A stretch of DNA of 64,000 bases from an uncultured Blautia sp. (GTDB lineage: Bacteria > Bacillota > Clostridia > Lachnospirales > Lachnospiraceae), in the NCBI GenBank assembly GCA_900540785.1, contig UQHF01000005.1:61485-125484 (forward strand), written 5' to 3'. How positions within the stretch are numbered: the stretch's first letter is position 1; the number at the start of each line of letters is the position of its first letter. Below the pieces are notes generated by a model. It worked only from the letters and a program-made list of their open reading frames with translations, had not been told where the DNA came from and did no database searches. The position numbers were made by a program, and so were the translations under genes. Of the stretch, positions 8,675 through 16,763 are shown piece by piece.

Positions 8675-9892
8675 ATGCGCTTATCCGGAACTTTATTTCT
8701 ATATGAATATAAAAAAATCCTGCGTAAAAAGATCGTCTGGATTTCTACGCTTCTCTGTCTCATAGCTCTTGTTTTTTCTGTCTGCACTCCTCTTCTGGGG
8801 ACGTATTATATAGATGGAAAACGAATCAGCACCAATTATCAGGCGTATCAGACGGATAAATCTTATGCCACAGCACTGAACGGCAGAGTGCTTGATCAGG
8901 AACTGTTAGAAGAAGCCGTAGATGCCTACAGGAAAATCCCGCAAGTAACCGGAAATCAGCATTATACTTCCACACCGGAATATCAGACATATGCCCGCCC
9001 GTACAGTCCTGTTTTTAATTTTATCGGAGGAACTACAGATTTACAGCCTTCTGAAATTATGCTGTCATGGAAGCCAAACGAGACCGATCTTTACGAAAGA
9101 AGACAGGAATGGCTGAACTCTCGGTGGGAAGACTTTCAATTAACAGAGGGAGAAATTGAATTCTGGCAAAAACAGGAAGATCAGGTTGGAAAACCCGTGA
9201 TTTATCAGGAAACCGGCGGGTGGGAAAATCTGTTTTCCGAACTTCAGACTGTGGGGATCCTTGTTCTGATGGTAATCGCCATTTCTCTTTCCGGCATATT
9301 TTCCGATGAACATTTACGGAAAACAGACCAGTTGATTTTGAGCAGTTCTCTCGGAAAAACAAAACTTTACCAGGCAAAAATTGCGGCCGGAATCGCTTTT
9401 TCCGCAAGCGTTGCCCTGTTATTTATTGCTGTTACGTTTCTTCTCACCCTGCTTTTATTTGGCACAAATGGATTCCACGCAGCCTTTCAGTTGATTTATC
9501 CACGCTGCCCTGAGCCTCTGACCTGCGGACAGGCACTTCTCATCGCATATGGAATCCTGTTGATCGTCTCTGTCACAGTCAGCATATTTGTCATGATTTT
9601 ATCGGAACTGCTGCACAGCAACATTGCCGCACTTTCCATTATCACAGGGCTGCTGCTTTCTTCCATGATTATTTCTGTGCCGGAACAATACCGGCTCCTG
9701 GCGCAGCTCTGGGACTGGCTGCCATTTTGCATCATCACGCCGTGGAATATATTCGGTCCATATACTCTTTCCCTGTTTGGAACGCATCTTCCTCCCTGGC
9801 AGGCAGCACCGCTTCTCTATCTTCTTGCAGGCGCTGTCATAGCTTTTCTTGGGAAACCGTTTTATAAGAGGTTCCAGATTTCCGGAAGATAA
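8675..9892 (+). CDS. ABC-2-type permease
   Basis: A 405-residue permease with one hydrophobic segment at about residues 23-45, a long extracytoplasmic loop (about 46-190) and five or so clustered segments from 193 to 400. This is the layout of ABC-2 exporter permeases. The ATG follows AAGGAGGATTAAAT. It forms an operon with the ATPase and the sigma factor, ended by a hairpin. The exported compound is unknown. Confidence 0.75.
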   Translation: MRLSGTLFLYEYKKILRKKIVWISTLLCLIALVFSVCTPLLGTYYIDGKRISTNYQAYQTDKSYATALNGRVLDQELLEEAVDAYRKIPQVTGNQHYTSTPEYQTYARPYSPVFNFIGGTTDLQPSEIMLSWKPNETDLYERRQEWLNSRWEDFQLTEGEIEFWQKQEDQVGKPVIYQETGGWENLFSELQTVGILVLMVIAISLSGIFSDEHLRKTDQLILSSSLGKTKLYQAKIAAGIAFSASVALLFIAVTFLLTLLLFGTNGFHAAFQLIYPRCPEPLTCGQALLIAYGILLIVSVTVSIFVMILSELLHSNIAALSIITGLLLSSMIISVPEQYRLLAQLWDWLPFCIITPWNIFGPYTLSLFGTHLPPWQAAPLLYLLAGAVIAFLGKPFYKRFQISGR

Positions 9893-9917
9893 TATGGCAA
9901 AATATATATTTAAAATT

Positions 9918-9984
9918 CAAGGTTCTCCTTCCTGCAGAACAGGTTCTGCCTGATTCTGCTTTTGAAAGAGAACCTTGTTCTATT
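9918..9984 (+). terminator. Terminator of the sigma/ABC operon
   Basis: Outer arms CAAGGTTCTC (9918-9927) and GAGAACCTTG (9968-9977), with a nested GCAGAACAGGTTCTGC hairpin, then TTCTATT. Confidence 0.7.
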
Positions 9985-10409
9985 CAGTCCCGGCCCACCG
10001 GGATTTTCATATTTTCCCATCTGCTTTTTCTGCTGCTGCAGATTTCATTCCACTGGCAGTCGCCGCAGATTTCCTCTCTCTTTCCTGTTTCCAGGATCAT
10101 TTTCTGTACTCTCTGTGTAAATTCCGAAAATTCCAGTTGTTCCTTTTCCTGCAGATTACAGAAAGAAAGAACAGCCCTGTCGTACGCTGCCACCTGATCT
10201 GCTGTTTCACAGACTCCGTCCTTTAAATTGGGACAGGCAGAACAGATGTTGTCTCCTTCGACTGTCATTTCCACCACCGCGCCCTCTTCCAGAAGCGCCA
10301 GAACCTCTCCCATATGATGCACAAAACCCTGACTGTAGCCTTTCCCCTCAAAATAAGCAAGACACATACCATGATGAGGGCGTATCTTATATATTTTCTG
10401 TGTATCCAT
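9984..10409 (-). CDS. DUF1284 domain protein
   Basis: A 141-residue protein matching DUF1284 from memory of the family: IRPHHGMCLAYFEGKGYS near the start, then CSACPN and a Cys-rich end ICGDCQWNEIC. The paired cysteines suggest an iron-sulfur cluster or zinc site. No function is established. It lies 90 bp downstream of the broken substrate-binding gene on the same strand, but whether it belongs to that operon is unclear. Confidence 0.8.
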   Translation of the reverse strand: MDTQKIYKIRPHHGMCLAYFEGKGYSQGFVHHMGEVLALLEEGAVVEMTVEGDNICSACPNLKDGVCETADQVAAYDRAVLSFCNLQEKEQLEFSEFTQRVQKMILETGKREEICGDCQWNEICSSRKSRWENMKIPVGRD

Positions 10410-10499
10410 TTTTTCCTCTTTTCTTTCCGTGAAAACCGGATATGTTTTTTCTTACCTTAACACAGCCTGTAAAAATCGGCAATACATATGCTTATCCCT

Positions 10500-11072
10500 T
10501 TATTTCTTTTCCGCTTTTTCCGCATACTCCGTCGTCACAAGGTTTTCGTATTTTACTCTTTTATTCAATTCTCCCGCATCTTCCAGAATATCCTGCAGAA
10601 GCTCAAAGCTTTCCTGTTCAAAAATAAGATTTTCTTTCCATGTATCCTGCTCATGGTATCGCTTCACAATCGTAGTGATGGTTTCCAGATCTGTCTCGGA
10701 AAACTGTGGCGCAATCACTTTGGCAATTTCTTCCGGCGTATGATTCTGTACATAATCCATTCCCTTTTGAAGGGCATTTGTAAACTTTTGCATCACTTCC
10801 GGATTTTCCTCCATATAACTGGATTTCGCACAGTAAGATGTATATGGGACATAACCGGAATCTATACCGAGCGAAGCCACCACATAGCCCGCACCTTCTT
10901 TTTCAAGAGCGGTAGCGGAAGGTTCAAATTCTACACTGAAATCCCCCAGTCCTCCTGAAAAAGCGGCTGCTGTGGAACCAAAATCAATGCTCTGGTTAAT
11001 TTCCAGATCATTTTCCGGGTCAATCCCCTGCTGTTTTAAGATATACTCAAAAACCATTTCCGGCATACCGCC
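10500..11072 (-). pseudogene. 3' fragment of a substrate-binding protein gene, cut by the element
   Basis: C-terminal 190 or so codons of a periplasmic-binding-type lipoprotein relative of the SsuA/NrtA/TauA (NMT1-like) group, running from GGMPEMVFEYILKQQGIDPE onward. The 5' fragment is at 16223-16665. Joining them at the shared GG dinucleotide gives 443 + 571 = 1014 nt, exactly 338 codons including the stop, and restores GRKGGMPE. No transporter ATPase or permease is adjacent, so the original partners are elsewhere or lost. Confidence 0.9.
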
Positions 11073-12996
11073 TGTCATCACATTTATAATGTAAATAATC
11101 GTGCGATAATTTCTCAGAAGTCATTTGAGCCGGTAAATCCGGCAGATATTGATGTATCAGTCCATTGATTTCTTCCTTCGTTTTCGCAATATTGTAAGGC
11201 TTCAGCGGATTATCCGTATCTTCCAGAATCCCTAATTCTTTCATCAGGTTGATATAAGGCAAGATACTTTGTTTCGTTTTCTTAAATCCCAATGCTGTGA
11301 TGTGTTCGGATAAATATTTTGCTGAAGTGTAACTACGGTCATCTTCTGTAATCAGTTTCATTACAAGAGCGATCACTGTATTTTCCCGGCGATTCATCTC
11401 ATCAGCAGGACTGTAATTGATCAGATCAGACAAACCATATTTTAAAGTAATTTCCGGCATTCCCTCTTTATCTACGTCAATTCTCTCAATCAACAGTTCC
11501 ATATCTCTTCGGTCAAGAATCCCTCCTGCAATGATTTTATCCACAACCTCCAGCGCGTTTCCCAATTTTCCCTTTCCATCCGGTATTTCTATAGTAGTTT
11601 CCTTCAGTTCTTTTTCCTGCATCTCCAAACCATGAATCTGCTCCAGCAAATCCTTTTGCATGGAATCATAGGTTTCATGGATCAACTCCTCATTTTCAGA
11701 TGCTATGGATAAATCTTTTATCTTCTGTGTCAAAAGGATCTTTAACTGATTTTTTCGGTTTTGGATTGCTTCCTGAATGTCCTGTCGTTTTTCTGCCAGC
11801 GTTTTCTTTTCTGCCTCAAAGTCCCGCATATCATATGTGGAAATCACTTCACAAAGCGCCTCTCTGCACATTTTCATATAATTCAGCACATCTTCCATCA
11901 GATCATTTTCCTCAATCAGATGTGCTTTCCCACAATACCGTCTGCCTTTTGTATTATAGGTAGTACAGATATAATATTTCCGTTCTCTGCTGGATGTTTG
12001 ACGCCTAATCGGTGTCAGACAACTTCCGCAATCTTTACAAAACAAACAGCTTCCAAAAGGATTGGGAATTTCCGAACCGATCCATTCCCCCCTGCTCCCA
12101 CGATAATTCGTGCGATTGCGCTTTTCTTTTAATTCCTGCACAAGAGAAAAAGTGTCTTTATCAATAATTGCCGGATGATGATCTTCAAAAATACATTGTT
12201 CTTCTTTTGGAACACGTTTATCCTTTCCGTGTACTGTATTTCTGGCACGTTTTCTCAAACGAAAAGTTCCAATGTAAAAATCATTATCCAGTAATTCCTT
12301 TACCATACTGTCAGACCAAGCAGCTGCAACTTTCTTTTTGCTTACGCGGCCTTTTTCAATTTCCCGCTCCCGCTGTACCATAGAAGGCGTCGGGATTCCC
12401 TGGTCCGTCAAATAGTTTGCTATTTTACGATAACCGGATCCAGAGATATAAAGATTGTAAATCATTTTGATAAATTCCGCCTCTTTGGGAACAATTTTAA
12501 TGATACTTTTGTCTTTCGTATCCCGACAATATCCGAAAGGCGGTTTTGTCATAAGAGTGCCTTCTTTTTGTCTGGCTCCGATCGCTCTTTTGATTTTCTT
12601 ACTGGTATCTTTCACATAACGTTCATTGAACCATGTTTTAATTCCGATGGTATCGTCTCTGGAATCAAAAGAATCGTAATTATCATCAATGACAATGAGA
12701 TGTTTTCCCCGTTCCTGAAATTCATCCAAAAGCAAAAGAACCTTCGCATTATGTCTGCCAAGACGAGAGAAATCTTTCACACATACAGTATTAATATCCT
12801 TATCCAGATCAGCCATCATCTGCCTAAATCCCGGTCTGTCAAAAATATAACCCGACACCCCGTCATCTTCATACCATCGGTCAATCACCATTCCATGATT
12901 GGCTGCATACTGATTGATAATCAGCTTCTGATTTTCTATAGAAACATAATTTCGCTTATCGTCATCTCTTGAAAGACGCACATATCCAACATTCAT
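11047..12996 (-). CDS. Large serine recombinase (TndX/TnpX-like)
   Basis: A 649-residue site-specific recombinase that excises and integrates the element. The resolvase-type catalytic domain (residues 1-150) has the nucleophile Ser9 in VRLSRDD, with YEDDGVSG and KDFSRLGR motifs. The recombinase domain follows (about 160-270), then a zinc ribbon (CLFCKDCGSCL, later YICTTYN and RRYCGKAH). A coiled-coil region lies at about 385-465. The start is ATG 12996, overlapping the stop of the upstream small ORF (ATGA). The last 7-8 codons lie beyond the element boundary and are read out of frame from the host gene, so the exact C-terminus depends on the insertion site. Confidence 0.95.
   Translation of the reverse strand: MNVGYVRLSRDDDKRNYVSIENQKLIINQYAANHGMVIDRWYEDDGVSGYIFDRPGFRQMMADLDKDINTVCVKDFSRLGRHNAKVLLLLDEFQERGKHLIVIDDNYDSFDSRDDTIGIKTWFNERYVKDTSKKIKRAIGARQKEGTLMTKPPFGYCRDTKDKSIIKIVPKEAEFIKMIYNLYISGSGYRKIANYLTDQGIPTPSMVQREREIEKGRVSKKKVAAAWSDSMVKELLDNDFYIGTFRLRKRARNTVHGKDKRVPKEEQCIFEDHHPAIIDKDTFSLVQELKEKRNRTNYRGSRGEWIGSEIPNPFGSCLFCKDCGSCLTPIRRQTSSRERKYYICTTYNTKGRRYCGKAHLIEENDLMEDVLNYMKMCREALCEVISTYDMRDFEAEKKTLAEKRQDIQEAIQNRKNQLKILLTQKIKDLSIASENEELIHETYDSMQKDLLEQIHGLEMQEKELKETTIEIPDGKGKLGNALEVVDKIIAGGILDRRDMELLIERIDVDKEGMPEITLKYGLSDLINYSPADEMNRRENTVIALVMKLITEDDRSYTSAKYLSEHITALGFKKTKQSILPYINLMKELGILEDTDNPLKPYNIAKTKEEINGLIHQYLPDLPAQMTSEKLSHDYLHYKCDDRRYAGNGF
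11071..11097 (+). repeat. Left end of the element (recombinase half-site)
   Basis: Reading inward from the GG/CC core, positions 15-27 are TATAATGTAAATA. The other end has TATTATGTAAATA at the same distance, a 12 of 13 match. Outer positions share only scattered bases. Confidence 0.7.
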
Positions 12997-13190
12997 ATTC
13001 TCACCATCTCTGTTATATGGTTTCGAATCACTGCTTTTATTCCATTATGTATGTTTTTATGCGGCTGCCCATCTGTAAATGTAACAACCCGAAAACCTGT
13101 TTTTATATATTTCTCCTTATCTGCCTCAAAGTCTTCCAATGACGTATAATCTGTTCGCCACAGGTAATATGTAGGTTTCTGCAAAACCAT
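12993..13190 (-). CDS. Small uncharacterised protein coupled to the recombinase
   Basis: 65 residues, beginning MVLQKPTYYLWRTDYTSLED and rich in charged and aromatic residues; no family recognised. Its stop overlaps the recombinase start by 4 bp, so the two are translationally coupled. A site AAGGA lies 9 nt before the ATG at 13190. A directionality factor or recombinase regulator would fit this position, but nothing in the sequence proves it. Confidence 0.6.
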   Translation of the reverse strand: MVLQKPTYYLWRTDYTSLEDFEADKEKYIKTGFRVVTFTDGQPHKNIHNGIKAVIRNHITEMVRI

Positions 13191-13275
13191 CACACCTTTT
13201 TCCTTTCTGATGTCTATACTAAGATATAAAGATCAGATTATTTTTGTGCCTGTCTGCTCTGTAATATTTTATCCC

Positions 13276-13304
13276 TTGACAAGTAAACGACTGTTCACTA
13301 TACT
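13276..13304 (+). promoter_or_regulatory. Consensus sigmaA promoter of the element's cargo operon
   Basis: TTGACA (13276-13281) and TATACT (13299-13304) with a 17-bp spacer, giving a start near 13311. It drives the RsgA-like, efflux and DUF3795 genes. Confidence 0.85.
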
Positions 13305-13328
13305 AGACAAGTAAACAATCGTTTACTT
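13281..13328 (+). promoter_or_regulatory. Two repressor-operator palindromes over the cargo promoter
   Basis: Copy 2 (13309-13328) has perfect 8-bp arms AAGTAAAC and GTTTACTT around AATC, covering the transcription start. Copy 1 (13281-13300) is AAGTAAAC-GACT-GTTCACTA, filling the -35/-10 spacer. This size and placement are typical of TetR-family operators. No regulator gene of that family lies in the element or window. Confidence 0.75.
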
Positions 13329-13368
13329 AACTAGATATTTTTAAACTAAAAGAAGAAAGGAAACTATA

Positions 13369-14430
13369 GTGGAGTATTTAATTAACATAAAAAAATACGG
13401 ATTTTCAGAAGAATTTTCAAGTGAAATCTCACAAAATAGTCATTCAGAGCCGGCTCGTATTCTTTCACAGAATAAAGGGTTTTATCGAATCATAACAAAC
13501 AAAGGAGAAAAACTGGCGGAAGTATCTGGAAAGTTCCGATTTCAAGCTGCCGTTTCTTCCGATTACCCGGCTGTTGGTGACTTTGTAATGGTAAACTGGA
13601 ATGAATCCGGCAACAGTGCGATCATCGAATCGCTGTTGCCGCGCAAAAGTGCCTTTATCCGAAAAGCAGCCGGTGAACCCCAACAGGAACAAATTGTTGC
13701 TGCAAACATTGATACAGTATTTCTATGTATGGCATTGAACCAGGACTTTAACCTGAGACGGCTGGAACGATATATTTCCATTGCATGGGATAGCGGAGCC
13801 ATGCCTGTAATTGTATTGACAAAATCAGATTTATGTGCTGATTTGGAACTCAAACTTTCGGAAGTATCCTCGATTGCTTTTGGAGTGGATATTCTTGTTA
13901 CAACTTCAACAGAAGAAAATGGATACAGAGAACTGCTGCCATTTATTTCGGAGGGAAAAACAATCGCGTTTATTGGTTCTTCAGGCGTTGGAAAATCCAC
14001 CCTCATTAACCGTCTATTGGGGAAAGAACACCTGAAAACAAACGGGCTTCGCAATGACGATAAAGGCAGACACACCACGACTCACAGAGAATTGTTTCTG
14101 CTCCCTTCAGGCGGCATGGTCATCGACACTCCAGGTATGCGCGAGTTTGGAATGTGGGATAATGATACAGGAATTGAGAGAGCTTTTACGGACATTGAAG
14201 AACTTGCCTGTCAGTGTAAATTCCGTAACTGTACCCACACAAATGAGCCGGGATGCGCCATTCAAAGCGCACTGGCAATAGGAGAACTGCAGACAGACCG
14301 CTGGCAATCCTATCAGAAATTAAAGGCTGAAAATGATTATATTGAAGATAAGGAAAGCTACATGGTTGCAAAAGGAAAACGGGAAAAGGAAATTTCCAAA
14401 TTGATTAAAAAAATGCCAATCAAACGGTAA
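13369..14430 (+). CDS. RsgA-like ribosome-associated GTPase carried by the element
   Basis: 353 residues of the circularly permuted RsgA/YjeQ family, which matures the 30S subunit and binds near the decoding site. There is an N-terminal OB-fold (about 25-95). GTPase motifs appear in permuted order: G4 TKSD at 151-154, G1 GSSGVGKST at 203-211, G3 DTPGM at 253-257. The C-terminal zinc knuckle has Cys283, Cys288, His290 and Cys296. All key residues are present, so it looks active. The start is GTG 13369 with AGAAAGG 8 nt upstream. As cargo next to an efflux pump it may protect the ribosome from a drug; this is inference only. Confidence 0.9.
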   Translation: MEYLINIKKYGFSEEFSSEISQNSHSEPARILSQNKGFYRIITNKGEKLAEVSGKFRFQAAVSSDYPAVGDFVMVNWNESGNSAIIESLLPRKSAFIRKAAGEPQQEQIVAANIDTVFLCMALNQDFNLRRLERYISIAWDSGAMPVIVLTKSDLCADLELKLSEVSSIAFGVDILVTTSTEENGYRELLPFISEGKTIAFIGSSGVGKSTLINRLLGKEHLKTNGLRNDDKGRHTTTHRELFLLPSGGMVIDTPGMREFGMWDNDTGIERAFTDIEELACQCKFRNCTHTNEPGCAIQSALAIGELQTDRWQSYQKLKAENDYIEDKESYMVAKGKREKEISKLIKKMPIKR

Positions 14431-14490
14431 AAAAATGGTGATGTTTATGAAACAGAAAATTATTATCACAAAAAAGGAGCAAAAGAAATA

Positions 14491-15711
14491 ATGATAATAG
14501 AACAGGCAAAAAAACACTGGAAAAGAAATACTGCCCTTTTTCTTATCAGTCAATGTATTACTTTATTTGGTTCTATGATCGTACAAATGTCCATCATTTG
14601 GTATGTGACTTTGAAAACGTCCAGCGGAGCGTGGGTGGCTGCATTTACAATATGTTCTTATCTGCCGCAGTTTTTGATTTCTTTTCTGGGCGGCGTATGG
14701 GCAGACAGATACAGTCACAAAAAATTAATCATTCTTTCGGATACTGTAATTATGCTGGCAACTTTTATTATGTTTTTCGCAATGCCCATGATGTCATCAG
14801 ATGTCATATTACTAGGCGGATTATTGGGAATCTCTGTCATTCGCTCTATTGGTGCAGGAGTTCAAACACCTGCTGTAAATGCCGTAATACCTTATCTTGT
14901 ACCAACGGAACATCTGATGAAGTACAATGGAATAAATGCAACCATGCAGTCCGTTATCCAGTTTGTGTCCCCGGCTGTTGCAGGTATTGTATTATCAGCA
15001 GGAACATTTCGCTCAACACTTTTAATTGATATTCTGACAGCTTTTGTCGGCATTGGATTACTATTTTTCTTACAGTTACCAATAAAATCTGCTGCCAATG
15101 AAACCGTATCTGCTTTAGAAGATATAAAAGCCGGTATCTGCTATTCATTTTCAGATAAAAATATCGGGAAAATATTGATCTCCTACGGTCTGTTTATTTT
15201 CTTATGTGTACCGGCCGGGTTTATGGCAGCACTGTTAGTCAGCCGGGTTTATGGAGATACTTACTGGTATTTAACAGCAACAGAGCTGATCGGATTTGCC
15301 GGAATGACTTCAGGCGGCATATTGATAGGAATTTGGGGAGGGTTTCCAAGCAGGATAAAAACACTGGCGGCTGGCTTGTTCATCCTTAGTATTATGACAG
15401 TTGGTATGAGCATATCCCCTTATTTTGTACTTTATCTGGTAATGATGTTCGTTTACAGCATAGCATTAACAATGGTGCAGACAGCGACAACCACTACTAT
15501 ACAGGAAAAAGCAGATGAATCCATGCAGGGGCGCGTATTTGGATTGATGGGCGCCATGTATTCAGGATTTCTTCCTGTTGGAATGGTTATTTTCGGCCCA
15601 CTTTCAGATATTTTCCCGTTACAATGGATTATGGTTGCTACTGGCATTTCCCTTGCTTTTGTAGCTATTTATTTACTTAGCACTAGAGCAACAGACAAAG
15701 AAAGGATTTGA
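14491..15711 (+). CDS. MFS efflux transporter, Mef-like
   Basis: A 406-residue major facilitator with about 12 membrane segments. The loop 2-3 motif GGVWADRYSHKK is the motif A equivalent. Segments such as IRSIGAGVQTPAVNAVIPYL and QSVIQFVSPAVAGIVLS resemble the macrolide-efflux Mef group as I recall it, though divergent. It exports a small molecule by proton exchange; macrolide or another ribosome-targeting compound is a reasonable guess given the adjacent RsgA-like GTPase. The ATG at 14491 follows AAAGGAGCAAAAGAAATA. It is 60 bp downstream of the GTPase gene, in the same operon. Confidence 0.85.
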   Translation: MIIEQAKKHWKRNTALFLISQCITLFGSMIVQMSIIWYVTLKTSSGAWVAAFTICSYLPQFLISFLGGVWADRYSHKKLIILSDTVIMLATFIMFFAMPMMSSDVILLGGLLGISVIRSIGAGVQTPAVNAVIPYLVPTEHLMKYNGINATMQSVIQFVSPAVAGIVLSAGTFRSTLLIDILTAFVGIGLLFFLQLPIKSAANETVSALEDIKAGICYSFSDKNIGKILISYGLFIFLCVPAGFMAALLVSRVYGDTYWYLTATELIGFAGMTSGGILIGIWGGFPSRIKTLAAGLFILSIMTVGMSISPYFVLYLVMMFVYSIALTMVQTATTTTIQEKADESMQGRVFGLMGAMYSGFLPVGMVIFGPLSDIFPLQWIMVATGISLAFVAIYLLSTRATDKERI

Positions 15712-15716
15712 TTATA

Positions 15717-16151
15717 ATGAAAACCATTTGTGGAATTGATTGCGGTGAATGCGCTTTCAAAGATAATTGCAAAGGCTGCATGGAAACAAACGGGCATCCG
15801 CTCGGCGGAGAATGTGTTGCCGCCAAGTGCTATCAGTCAGGTGGTGAAACTTGTTTTTTACAATATAAAAAGCAGTTAATAGATGAAGTTAACTCTTTGA
15901 AAATCAAGGATATGCCGCCTGTAACAACACTTTTTCAATTAAGCGGCGCTTATGTAAATCTGGAATACACGCTTCCAAATGGAGAGAAAATCAAATTGCT
16001 TGATGATACGAAAATATACCTCGGCTGTCAGGTAGAAAAAACAAACAGCGACAGATGTTATGGATTTGTTGCAGACAACGATTACCTGCTCATATGCGAG
16101 TATGGGTATAATGGCACAGAACCTGAGATTGTAATTTACAAAAAAAGATAA
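15717..16151 (+). CDS. DUF3795 protein, Cys-rich
   Basis: 144 residues. The N-terminal 45 have seven cysteines (CGIDCGECAFKDNCKGC and later), matching the DUF3795 pattern of small metal-binding or iron-sulfur-like domains. The C-terminal part is a beta-rich region unlike the short family form. The ATG at 15717 lies 6 bp past the efflux gene stop, with AAAGGA upstream. It is the last cargo gene. Role unknown; the same family is often seen near transferases in Clostridia. Confidence 0.8.
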   Translation: MKTICGIDCGECAFKDNCKGCMETNGHPLGGECVAAKCYQSGGETCFLQYKKQLIDEVNSLKIKDMPPVTTLFQLSGAYVNLEYTLPNGEKIKLLDDTKIYLGCQVEKTNSDRCYGFVADNDYLLICEYGYNGTEPEIVIYKKR

Positions 16152-16197
16152 GCAGAATTGCACTATTCCAGTTGCATAAAAATAATTGTTGTTTCAA

Positions 16198-16224
16198 TAT
16201 TTACATAATATAGTGGCGAACACC
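16198..16224 (-). repeat. Right end of the element (recombinase half-site)
   Basis: The minus strand reads inward from GG, with TATTATGTAAATA at positions 15-27. It is the inverted partner of the left end at 11071-11097. Confidence 0.7.
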
Positions 16225-16665
16225 TTTTCTTCCGCCAAGCACATCTTTCCCCTTTAAATCCTCCCATTTAAAGTCCGGCATTTCCTCTCTTGCCACAAGG
16301 AAGTTCCCGGCTCTCTGGGTAAGCTGAGCAAAGTTTACAACCGGGTCGTTTGCGCCCTCCTGAAAAGCGTAGACAGAAGCCTCCGCTCCCATAAATCCGA
16401 TTTCCGCATCTCCCGAAAGAACAGCAGCCATGACCTTATCCGCTCCAAAGCCAGTCACAAGGGTAAGGTCAAGCCCTTCTTCTTTAAAATATCCTTCTTC
16501 GATAGCAACATACTGCGGCGCATAAAAAATAGAGTGCGCCACCTCATTTAATGTGACTTTTACAGGTTCCTGGTTCTCCTTTTCTTCGGCAAAGGCAGTC
16601 ACAGGAAGGGCAGCTGCCGCCAGGATCACAGCCAGAGACGCTGCGATATACTTTTTACTTTTCAT
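16223..16665 (-). pseudogene. 5' fragment of the substrate-binding protein gene
   Basis: Encodes a signal peptide (MKSKKYIAASLAVILAAAAL, ending near AFA) and the first lobe (VTLNEVAHSIFYAPQYVAIE, then LVTGFGADKVMAAVLSGDAE), typical of SsuA/NMT1-like solute-binding proteins. The frame is broken after GRKG by the element at 16224. The 3' remainder is at 10500-11072. An ATG with GGAGAG upstream is intact, so a truncated, exported first lobe could still be made. Confidence 0.9.
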
Positions 16666-16763
16666 TCATTCTCTCCTTATTTATCTCTCCTGTTATGATA
16701 TGCAAAAGGAAGGGGAAGGTGTTACTGTTCACTCCGTTCAAATTTTGGCTTACTATCATTGTG

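Larger units (their letters stand above)
11071..16224. mobile_element. 5.15-kb serine-recombinase integrative element inserted in a binding-protein gene
   Basis: Bounded by GG (minus strand) at 11071-11072 and 16223-16224. Removing one copy with the sequence between restores the host reading frame. It contains a large serine recombinase and a 65-residue ORF on the minus strand, and an RsgA-like GTPase, Mef-like efflux protein and DUF3795 protein on the plus strand. The ends form imperfect inverted repeats. No conjugation or relaxase genes are present, so it should be mobilisable only by excision and reinsertion or by hitchhiking. Confidence 0.88.

Noticed and set aside
11071..16224. Transposon with a DDE transposase and target-site duplication
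   Set aside because: No DDE transposase is present, and only a 2-bp core is shared by both ends, as expected for a serine recombinase.
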